Positions 7,969-16,800 of a DNA stretch of 29,067 nucleotides are shown in pieces (position 1 is the first letter of the stretch; every line of letters begins with the position of its first letter). The notes beneath the pieces were generated by a model, which saw only the letters and a list, made by a program, of their open reading frames with translations, made no database searches and was not told the DNA's origin. Source of the stretch: Prevotellaceae bacterium UBA7028 (GTDB lineage: Bacteria; Bacteroidota; Bacteroidia; Bacteroidales; Bacteroidaceae); contig DLBF01000152.1 in the NCBI GenBank assembly GCA_002494215.1, forward strand, positions 1 to 29,067, read 5' to 3'. The translations under genes were made by a program, and so were the position numbers.

Positions 7969-10900
7969 ATGAGTAGAAAATTACTTGGCACATGTATAAT
8001 GGCCTTTATGATGGCTGTTAGCATGTCGGCGTATGCGCTGGAAAAAGTAAACGGCGTGTACCAAATTGGAACAGCGGAAGACTTTGCGGAATTCGCTGCA
8101 CTCGTGAATGGTGGCGAAAAACGTGCCAATGCCATCCTGACGGCTGACATTGATTTAGGCACAGACATTGACACCTACAAACTTTACAACGGTGAATACC
8201 TCGGTACCTTTGACGGTGCAGGTTACACCATCACCATCAACTTCTCTGACGGAACAAAGGACAATCAGGGTCCTGCTATCTTCCGTTCTATCGGTAACCA
8301 GGCCCTCATCAAGAGACTGAAGGTGCAAGGTACCATCACAACCTCAAGACAGCATGCAGCAGGTATCGCCAACTACAGCGGCGGTGTTATTCGCGACTGT
8401 TGGGCAGATGTGACTATCAAATGTCCTACAGCCATGACGGATGCCAGTGCAGCAGCCTTTGTAGGCCAGTGTAACAAGAACTCGCTTATCGAGAACAGTG
8501 TTGCCAAGATTGCTATCGATGCCGTTGGTTCTGGCAGGTTCGGTGGTGTTGCCGCATGGGCAGACGCAGACCGTTGCCACATTGCCAACTGTTTGGTTAT
8601 CAACGACAACTGTAACTTTGACAGGTCTGACGGCAAGAGTGCCGGTTTGGTTCGTAACGACGCAAAGTTGGTAGTTGTTGACCTTGATACTTACAATGCC
8701 GACAGTTATCACAATCGTCCCATTGGTGCCGTTGCCAACAACTATGTTGTAGATGACTTTGGCGGTGAAAACAAGGGTACAACTGTTATCACTACCGCAG
8801 ACATTGAAAGCGGTAAGATTTGCTTCCAACTGAACAGCGACCAGAAGCAAATCCGCTGGAAACAGAACCTCGGAACTGATCCATACCCTGTTCCTGCTGT
8901 ATTCCGCTCTGAAGGTCAGGTTTATGCTTCTGCATCTACCAACTGCCAGGGTAAGGCTGATGGAGATGTCACATACAGCAACACTCCCAACAATTCCATA
9001 GCTACAGCACACACTTACGACAAGTATGGCGTCTGCACCACTTGCGGTCAGTTCAACTGGAACAGCTTCGACTTCAACGATCCCGAAAAATATGATCCTG
9101 CCGACAGGTCATTCCTCATCAACAGTGGCGACGACCTCTTCCTGGCAGAAGGTTGGAACCGTCTGCAGAACGGTTGTAAGTTCAACCTTAAGCTGGTGAA
9201 CGACGTTACATGTACACCTCCCACAGGTCAGCTCATCTTCAACAACAACGACTGGAGTGAGTGTAGCTTCAATGGTCAGGGACACACGCTCACCATCGAG
9301 ATGGTGGACATTCCCGATCAATACCCTGCATTCCTGCCTAAGCCTTACGCATATGCAGGCGACTTTGTCTTCGAGAATGTTATCATGCACGGTAAGATTA
9401 CATCTACCTATACTGGCGGAGCCCCATTTGCAGGTTCTGTTTGTAGTAGAGAGTATGGCGGCAACAAGAAGATAATCCGCAATGTATATTCTGATATTAA
9501 TATTAGTGTTTCAAGACCTGGTGACAACACCACAGGTGGATTGTTAGGTGTTGCCGATGGTGTTGTCTCTATCGAAAACTCTATTTATGCGGGTGACATC
9601 GAAGGCGTAGAGGGTGCACAATGTATTGCTGGCATATGCGGCTGGACATCAGCTGGCAACACCTCTCTTACAAACTGTGCTTTCACAGGCACTCTTACCA
9701 ATGCTGGTGGTGATTCTCATACCATTGCCCGCAACTATGGCAACTCAGTCTTCAAGAATGTCTACAGTATCAATTCTTATGGTTCAGGAGACGAGGAAAA
9801 ATATACTAGGACAACAGAAGAGGCCGCAATAAGTGGTGAACTTGCTTACTTGTTGAACGAAAAGCAAGAGGGAGTGGATCGCTTCTATCAGAGTATTGGC
9901 GAGGACAAATGTCCATTACCTATTGCAAAGGAAGGCACATTAGTCTATATAGACCAATTCAGGTGTGACGGTCTGCCTTTAACCTTCTCTAATACACCAC
10001 GATCATCAGATCCCGTTATTCCTGATCACCAATATGATGCAGATGGCATCTGTACAGTTTGTGGTGAACTCGAGAAAGATGCAGATGGTTACATGAAGAT
10101 TATCAATGCAAGGACATTAGCTCAATTTGCTACAATTGTAAACAGTGGCAAGGGTACTATCAAAGCTCGTTTGTATGATGATATTGACATGTCTAATACA
10201 GAATATGCTGCTGCTGGTAATGCAACAGACGGATACACAGGTGAATTCGATGGTCAGTTCCATACTATCAGCAACTTGATTATAGACAATGATAAAAACT
10301 ATCAGGGTCTGTTTAGTCTTATTGGTGATGGTGCTGTTATCAAGAACTTCGTTCTGGACGAGACCTGCTCTATCAGCGGTAATGCTTTCTGCGGTATTAT
10401 TGGTGGTACTGTAAATGCCAGTGGAAAGATTTACATCACGAATGTTGGTAACGAAGGTACTGTAACTACTACCAACCAGAACGCTGCCGGTATCATCGGT
10501 GTTGATCAGGGTGGTTTAACGGATATGTTCATCACCAACTGCTGGGTAACTGGCGCAGTTAATGGTGGACGCGAGTCTGGTGCTATTTGCGGATATTCAA
10601 GCGCTAACTCTCTTGTTACTAATTGCTGGAGTACTGCTTCCATGCCACAAACGGCTATTTACAGTAGCGATTCGTTCACTCGTGGCGCTGCGAAAGTTGT
10701 CAACTGCTACGAGGCTGACATTCAGGATGTTGATCCCGACAAACAGCAGCACAACAAACCAATGGCAGAAGATAGCAGGACATATCTCGTTACTTCTGAG
10801 CAAGTTTCCAGTGGTGCACTTTGCTTTAATTTGAACGAAAATCAGTTCCGTAATCCTGCATGGTATCAGACTGTTGGTGAGGACGAGATGCCTTCTCCAA

Positions 10901-13566
10901 ATCCTGCTCATGGTATAGTTATTGGCGGTGCAGAGCAGTATTTCACTGTTTTAAGTGATGATGATATTCCAAACGTTGCTTCTGCTATAGGTTCTTACGA
11001 GGAAGGACAGGCTAGCGCAGATAGCATCGCCACTCAGGCTTTGCTTGATGAGTGGAAGGCCGTAGCTGAGGTTCTTTCTCAGACAGAAACTATCCTTACC
11101 CTTGCCGATGCTTACGATTCTCTGAATGTAGTAAAGGCTGCTGTTGAGGAGAATATGGCTGTATATAAGGCATATATCAACAAGTGCGCTGAGATAAATA
11201 AGTTCTTGGAGGACGACAAGACTTTCTCTGGCAGCCTTCGTACTGCACTCGAGGCTTATCTCTCTGAGGACGGTGAGCCCGATGAAGACAATCCTCTCGG
11301 TACATACGTTTATATCGTCGAAAATCACGTTGCTACGGCCGAGGAAATAGAAGCCGAGATTACGCGTGTTGACGAGTGGTTGAAACTCGCTATTGCCGAG
11401 GATTATGTTCCTGGCACCGATGTCAGTTGGTTGATTCCCAACAGCGATTTTGCAAAGAAGAATGCAGATTCTTGGACAGGTGCCTGGTGTAATGACTTTG
11501 CTGATATTAAAGATGGAAACGGCAATGTAGTTGTAGGTGTTGAGGGTTGGAACAGAACTGGTGATATGTATCAGACTGTGGAACATATGAAGCCCGGTTA
11601 CTACTTGGTAGGTTTGAGCGGAGCATTCCGTCCCAGCAACAACCGCTACAGCACTAACTATGTTGCTGGTGTATATGCCAATGGTATCTTCAACTACTTC
11701 CCCACTGTTATTGAAGACTATATTGCTGTTGCTGATGCGATGGATCAGATTAATTGCAACCTGAACGGTGAGGGTGCTCTGGATGTTCCCGTCTATAGTG
11801 ATTTCGCCTCAACCGACGAAACCCAGGCTACACAGGCTGGCGCCTCATTGCTTGGTTATGCAGTTCAGGGTACATACGGAATGGCAATTGCTGCAAGTGC
11901 CAGTCGCTACCAGGCATATACCATTGCATACGTAGGTGAGGACGGCAAGCTCACTATCGGTATCAAGAGTCAGGGCACGAAGTATGCTGAGGACTGGACT
12001 GGATGGGGTCCCATCAAAGTGACTTATTGCGGAGAAGAGGCCGATGAGGCTCTCGGCACAGTACTCGAGAATATGAAGGCTCGTGCTGAATCTATCATCA
12101 ACTACGAGGTTGGTAATGATATAAAAGATCCCTCAGCTACTCCTAACTTCCCTGCAGAACTCAAGGCATCTCTCGTGAAGGCAGTTAATGATATTGACGC
12201 AGCAGAAGATGTCCAGGCTAAGGCAGAACTTGCAAAGCAGTTCTCTGACCTCTTCCAGGCTGTTTACGATGGTAAGCGTGCTTATGCCGATCTCTATAAT
12301 CTTGCAATAAAAATTGATGCTATTGAAGGTGGAAACCTGCCTTTGGCAGAAAAGGATGGTGCAGGCGAATGGTTCGAGATCGGCGAGACTGTATTTGGCG
12401 ATGACTTCTTCGAGGCTTCTCAGGATATGCTTGAAGCATTTGTTAATGGTTCTTACAGCACGGAAGAAGCTTTGAGTCCTGCTCTAGCATTGACTGCTAA
12501 GCAGGCAGAGGCTATAGCTACTATCGTACCCGAAAAGGATGAGGAAGGCTATTACCTTATCTCTAATCCCAAGCAGTTCGTTGCTTATCGTTCTCTCTTC
12601 CTTAATGGCGACTACTCTATCAAGGCTAAGCTCACGGAAGATATCGATATGACGGGCATTGCTATGCAGCCATTCGGCAACAACACCTTGGGAACTGACG
12701 ATAAGGGTATTAACTTCAATGGAGTACTTGATGGTCAGGGCCATGCTTTGGATAATGTTTATATCAAGTACATGGGCGGACGTGGTTGTGCATTGTTCTA
12801 TGAGTTGAGTAACGCAACTGTCAAGAATCTGAAGTTGACAGGTGAATACTACGGTGACATGCAGCGTATGGGCGGTCTTACTCGCTATACATCAGGTGCT
12901 ACTAATATCGAGAACTGCGAGATTGCCGTTGTCCTGCACAATGATATCGCAGGCGATGCTACCAGTGGCGGTATCACCGGTTGTAGCAGAGGTGGTGGTA
13001 ATGTTTATGTAACCAACTGTATTGTCAACTGTACTATCATCGCCAAGAATGCTACTTCTTTTGGTGGTATTTGTGGTTGGCGTGATGGTAACCTCACCCT
13101 TACGAATGTTCTGGTTCTCTCTCAGTACGATACTGCTCCAGAGCCCGATTCATATCCTACAGATATGCTTTCACGTAATGGATGTACAGTAAATAATGTT
13201 TACTATGCAGAGCGTAGTTTCGTTCCGGGTGCTATTGCTCGCGGTACAGCGGCAACAGATGCTCAGCTTGCAAGTGGTGAGATTTGTTATAAGTTGAACG
13301 GCGATAAGCAAGACGTAAATTCAGTCTGGTTCCAGACAATAGGCGAGGATGCAAATCCTGTTCTGGACAAGACGCATAAGATGGTTATCTATGACGAGGT
13401 TCTTGGCTATCATAACCCGACAAAGGATGAGGAGGATGCTATTGACAACCTCATTCCAACTCTCTCCACAGGTGACGGAGCTATATACAATCTGGCTGGC
13501 CAGCGTGTAAGTAAGGCTCGGAAGGGTATCTACATCCAGGATGGCAAGAAGGTATTGTTTAGGTAG
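7969..13566 (+). CDS. Giant secreted modular beta-helix protein 1 (1865 aa)
   Basis: First of three tandem paralogs; no named family recognised for the whole chain. Signal peptide 1-23 (AYA|LE). Modules A (about 30-340), B (365-680), C (700-985) and D (1520-1800) look like right-handed beta-helices with GLUG-like rungs (for example GGVAAWAD, FDGQFHTISNL, VIKNFVLDE). Each ends in the cap G-x-[IL]-x-[FYW]-x-x-N...Q...G-x-D..P. Linker cassettes with H348...C356xxC359G and H687...C695xxC698G follow A and B. Between C and D lie a helical region (about 990-1145), a jelly-roll, carbohydrate-binding-module-like domain (1150-1355, with AFRPSNNRY) and a second FIVAR-like helical region (1360-1510). The tail 1837-1865 (YNLAGQRV...KGIYIQDGKK) resembles a short T9SS sorting signal. 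Module C lacks the Trp-rich start seen in the paralogs, and the beta-propeller is absent. Probably surface-exposed or secreted; ligand unknown. Confidence 0.85.
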   Translation: MSRKLLGTCIMAFMMAVSMSAYALEKVNGVYQIGTAEDFAEFAALVNGGEKRANAILTADIDLGTDIDTYKLYNGEYLGTFDGAGYTITINFSDGTKDNQGPAIFRSIGNQALIKRLKVQGTITTSRQHAAGIANYSGGVIRDCWADVTIKCPTAMTDASAAAFVGQCNKNSLIENSVAKIAIDAVGSGRFGGVAAWADADRCHIANCLVINDNCNFDRSDGKSAGLVRNDAKLVVVDLDTYNADSYHNRPIGAVANNYVVDDFGGENKGTTVITTADIESGKICFQLNSDQKQIRWKQNLGTDPYPVPAVFRSEGQVYASASTNCQGKADGDVTYSNTPNNSIATAHTYDKYGVCTTCGQFNWNSFDFNDPEKYDPADRSFLINSGDDLFLAEGWNRLQNGCKFNLKLVNDVTCTPPTGQLIFNNNDWSECSFNGQGHTLTIEMVDIPDQYPAFLPKPYAYAGDFVFENVIMHGKITSTYTGGAPFAGSVCSREYGGNKKIIRNVYSDINISVSRPGDNTTGGLLGVADGVVSIENSIYAGDIEGVEGAQCIAGICGWTSAGNTSLTNCAFTGTLTNAGGDSHTIARNYGNSVFKNVYSINSYGSGDEEKYTRTTEEAAISGELAYLLNEKQEGVDRFYQSIGEDKCPLPIAKEGTLVYIDQFRCDGLPLTFSNTPRSSDPVIPDHQYDADGICTVCGELEKDADGYMKIINARTLAQFATIVNSGKGTIKARLYDDIDMSNTEYAAAGNATDGYTGEFDGQFHTISNLIIDNDKNYQGLFSLIGDGAVIKNFVLDETCSISGNAFCGIIGGTVNASGKIYITNVGNEGTVTTTNQNAAGIIGVDQGGLTDMFITNCWVTGAVNGGRESGAICGYSSANSLVTNCWSTASMPQTAIYSSDSFTRGAAKVVNCYEADIQDVDPDKQQHNKPMAEDSRTYLVTSEQVSSGALCFNLNENQFRNPAWYQTVGEDEMPSPNPAHGIVIGGAEQYFTVLSDDDIPNVASAIGSYEEGQASADSIATQALLDEWKAVAEVLSQTETILTLADAYDSLNVVKAAVEENMAVYKAYINKCAEINKFLEDDKTFSGSLRTALEAYLSEDGEPDEDNPLGTYVYIVENHVATAEEIEAEITRVDEWLKLAIAEDYVPGTDVSWLIPNSDFAKKNADSWTGAWCNDFADIKDGNGNVVVGVEGWNRTGDMYQTVEHMKPGYYLVGLSGAFRPSNNRYSTNYVAGVYANGIFNYFPTVIEDYIAVADAMDQINCNLNGEGALDVPVYSDFASTDETQATQAGASLLGYAVQGTYGMAIAASASRYQAYTIAYVGEDGKLTIGIKSQGTKYAEDWTGWGPIKVTYCGEEADEALGTVLENMKARAESIINYEVGNDIKDPSATPNFPAELKASLVKAVNDIDAAEDVQAKAELAKQFSDLFQAVYDGKRAYADLYNLAIKIDAIEGGNLPLAEKDGAGEWFEIGETVFGDDFFEASQDMLEAFVNGSYSTEEALSPALALTAKQAEAIATIVPEKDEEGYYLISNPKQFVAYRSLFLNGDYSIKAKLTEDIDMTGIAMQPFGNNTLGTDDKGINFNGVLDGQGHALDNVYIKYMGGRGCALFYELSNATVKNLKLTGEYYGDMQRMGGLTRYTSGATNIENCEIAVVLHNDIAGDATSGGITGCSRGGGNVYVTNCIVNCTIIAKNATSFGGICGWRDGNLTLTNVLVLSQYDTAPEPDSYPTDMLSRNGCTVNNVYYAERSFVPGAIARGTAATDAQLASGEICYKLNGDKQDVNSVWFQTIGEDANPVLDKTHKMVIYDEVLGYHNPTKDEEDAIDNLIPTLSTGDGAIYNLAGQRVSKARKGIYIQDGKKVLFR
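13447..13481 (+). repeat. Eroded repeat-like linker inside giant gene 1
   Basis: 35 bp encoding the spacer NLIPTLSTGDGA just before the C-terminal tail. It aligns without gaps to 28109-28143 of giant gene 3 at 26 of 35 positions by eye. The gene 3 copy has the form of a dispersed hairpin repeat. The hairpin is degraded here, consistent with an older copy, although descent of the spacer together with the tail is equally possible. Confidence 0.4.
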
Positions 13567-13589
13567 TTTCTGATTCAATCTATACGTAA

Positions 13590-13624
13590 GAAGAGGGGAG
13601 TTTCGACTTCCCTCTTCCTTTTTT
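13590..13624 (+). terminator. Rho-independent terminator after giant gene 1
   Basis: GAAGAGGGGAGT (13590-13601) pairs with ACTTCCCTCTTC (13606-13617), 12 bp including one G-U wobble, closed by a TTCG tetraloop and followed by six T residues (13619-13624). Confidence 0.93.
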
Positions 13625-13786
13625 CTGTAAAGCCAAAGGAAGTCGCAGGTTAAATAATTTTTGTGCTCTAGTTAAGGAAAAATATTTTCCTCGTTGGGGG
13701 AAAAAAACTATCTGCCACTTTTTTTCTTTTGTTGTCATCTTTTGTTTGCATAATATGCTTGTTATACCAAAAAACCTCAAAAAAAA

Positions 13787-13817
13787 TTTGCGGCAATATG
13801 AATATTACTTATCTTTG
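13787..13817 (+). promoter_or_regulatory. Promoter of giant gene 2
   Basis: TTTG at 13787-13790, 19 bp, then TATCTTTG at 13810-13817, a full match to TAnnTTTG with the same spacing as giant gene 1. The predicted leader is about 75 nt and AT-rich. It contains the direct repeat AATTTATTAAC and no Shine-Dalgarno sequence. Confidence 0.8.
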
Positions 13818-13896
13818 TGAGCCATAACCCCGAAAACTGACAATTTATTAACATAATTTATTAACTATTATTATTAACCAATTAACATTTCTTTCA

Positions 13897-16800
13897 ATGA
13901 GTAAGAAACTACTTCACATGTGTTTGATGACCATCATGATGGTTTTCAGCATGTCTGTGTATGCGCTCAACAAAGTTGATGATGTGTACCAGATTGGAAC
14001 GGCGGATGACTTGAAGGCATTTGCCGAACTCGTTAATGGTGGTGAGGCTTATGCCAATGCTGTTCTGACGGCAGACATTGACAAAGGCGCTGACGGAACT
14101 ATGATAGGCAAGGACGGCCTTGACTATCAGGGAACTTTCGACGGCCAGGGTCACACCATCACAATCAACCTGTTCTCTTCGGGTAAGGAGGGAACGGCAC
14201 TCTTCCGTAATACAGGTATACATGCTATCGTGCAGAATCTGAAGGTGCAGGGTGAAATTACCACCGACCAGAAGCTTGCTGCAGGTATTGCTGTATGGAA
14301 CAGCGGTATCATCCGCGGTTGTTATGTGGATGTCTCTGTAAAAAGTTCCTTTATTGGTGACGCTACCCATGGAGGTGTTGTTGCTGTGGGTTATGGAGGA
14401 ACTCTTGTCGAGAACTGCTTGGCAAAGTTTGTTATTAATGGTGCAACCACCCAGAACTGCGGTGGTATAGTTGGTTGGGCAGACGGTCCTGTCAACATCG
14501 TAAACAGCCTTGTTATTAGCGATGGTAGCAATTTCGATCTCAACAATGGCGGTAGTAACAATATTGCCCGTAACGATGGAAATATTCGCGTTTTGTCAGA
14601 TCTTTCCAAGTACAAATCCGATTCATACGCTAATCGTCCTGCAGGTGCTAACTATAATAACTATGTAACCAAACAGTGGGGAACCAATAAGGCTACAAGT
14701 GTTGTTCCTTATGCAGACCTTGCTGACGGTAAGATCTGCTATCAGCTGAATACCGACCAGAGCCGCATAGCATGGGTTCAGCGTATCGGCACAGATCCCT
14801 TCCCTGTTCCTGCTGCATTTGGCACTGGTCAGGTTTATGCTTCTGCAGCTACTGATTGTAGCGGAATAGCTGACGGCCTTACCTACAGTAACACTCCAAG
14901 CAATGCTGTAGTGCCTAAGCACGACTTCGATAAGTATGGTATCTGTCAGGGTTGCGGCTGTTTCGATTTCCATATGTTCGAGTTCGACGACCCGACAAAG
15001 TTCAACCAGGCTGACAGGTCTATATCAATCAGCAGCATAGATGATATTTATCTGGCAGAAGGCTGGAATCGTGTTGCCAATGGTTTCAAGCTCAACATGA
15101 AGTTGATGAATGATCTTGAAATCAAAACAGACGGCCAGTTGATCTTTACTGATGGAGGTAATATCGGCAGTGATTTTGATGGACAGGGTCATACCCTTAC
15201 CATCGAGATGGATAACATCACTGTTAACAATGCATCCTTCTTCCCCAACATGACTGGTGTTTTCGAGAACGTTATCATGCACGGCTCGATTACAACAAGC
15301 GGTCAGTATGCAGGATCTGTCACTTCTCACACAAAAAGCGACAATGTGATTATTCGCAATGTCTTCTCGGATGTTGAAGTTAATTGTAGCAGAGATGGTG
15401 ATAATACTTCAGCAGGTATAATTGGTGTGGCAGATTCAAAGGCTCAGTTGGAGAATGTTATCTATGCAGGTAGCGTCAATGGTGTGGAAGGAGGAAATAC
15501 CCAGTGTCTTGCAGGTATCTGTGGATGGTCAGCCGGCCAGGTTTACCTTACCAACTGTGCTTTCCTTGGTACACTTCAGAATGCGACTGGTGATTCTAAG
15601 ACCATTTCCCGTAATCCCAGCAACATTACCTGTAAAAATGTTTATCTTGGTGAGTCTTTCGGTTTTGACGATGAGGCCAAGGTTACACTTATTGAGAATC
15701 CCGATGATATCACTAACGGTGCCCTTGCATACGCTCTGAACGGATACAAGGGTGGGGAAGAGCGTTTCTATCAGAAACTTGGAGAGGATGACTATCCTAT
15801 GCCCGTCAAGAAGGAGGGAGCCCTTGTTTATGTGGTTTCGTCAGAATATCGTTGTGACGGTCAGCCTATGGGCGATCCTATATATAGTAATACTCCTTCT
15901 TCCGATGTTGAACTACCCCCTCACCAGTATGAGGAAGGTTTCTGTGTCGTTTGTAACGACTTGCTGGAAGACTATATGACTCCCGTTGACGGCTGGTTCG
16001 ACATCAGCAGACCTGACCAGCTTGTATGGTGGACCAACTATGCCGCCAAGCATCTGGATGTCAGTGCCCGTCTGACAGCCGACATTGATATGGACGGCTA
16101 TTGCAAGCGTTGGGCCAATGTAGGTACAGAGGGTGCTCCATTCTATGGCAACTTCGATGGTCAGTTCCACACCATCAGCAACCTGGTTATTGATCATCAT
16201 ACTGATAACGGTGTAGGTCTTATCGCCGTTATGAACAGTTTGCCTTCAAAGGGCTTTGGCGGTCTCAGTGATGAGGAGGCCCGCAATGCAGAAGGTGTAT
16301 ATATTAAGAATGTAACGCTCGACGAGAGCTGCTCACTCCTCGGCCGCGGTTATGTAGCCCTGGTAGGTATGACTGCTCCCTGGGCAGGTCATGTCAATAT
16401 CAAAGGCGTCATGATGTGCGGTGATGTAACAGCTGACGGCGGTCCTAACGCAGCCGGTGTATTCGGCTGTGTGATGGGATCTGCATGTCATGTAACCATC
16501 GACAACTGCGGTATGGTAGGCAACGTTTACGGTCCTAAGGAGAACGGCTCATTCTCTGGCTGGTTAGGTGACTGGGCCGAGGTAACCAACTGCTTTGCTG
16601 TCGGCTCAGTTGAAGGTATCGAGAATGAAGGCCGCTACTTTGCCCGTTACGGCAATGGCCGCGTTAACGACAATATCAAGAACTGCTATGCCCGCTTTGG
16701 TACTCAGGAACATGTAGGTATCGTAGGTGAGGCTGATTTTAAGTCTGGAGCCCTTGCCTGGAAGGCCAACGGCAATCAGTTCCGTACAGGTTACTGGTAT

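Larger units (their letters stand above)
13567..13896 (+). other. Intergenic region between giant genes 1 and 2
   Basis: 330 bp without a credible gene. It contains the gene 1 terminator (13590-13624), a weak AT hairpin (AGGAAAA/TTTTCCT, 13675-13691), poly-A/T runs, the gene 2 promoter (13787-13817) and an AT-rich leader. In that leader AATTTATTAAC occurs twice (13842-13852 and 13855-13865), with a third ATTATTAAC near 13870. Nothing else was recognised. Confidence 0.7.

Noticed and set aside
7969..13566. Polysaccharide utilisation locus around the giant genes
   Set aside because: No SusC/SusD homologs, glycoside hydrolase catalytic motifs or hybrid two-component regulator are encoded in the window.
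13675..13691. AT-rich hairpin AGGAAAA/TTTTCCT between giant genes 1 and 2
   Set aside because: Seven mostly A-T pairs with a 3-nt loop in AT-rich DNA; no support as terminator or operator.
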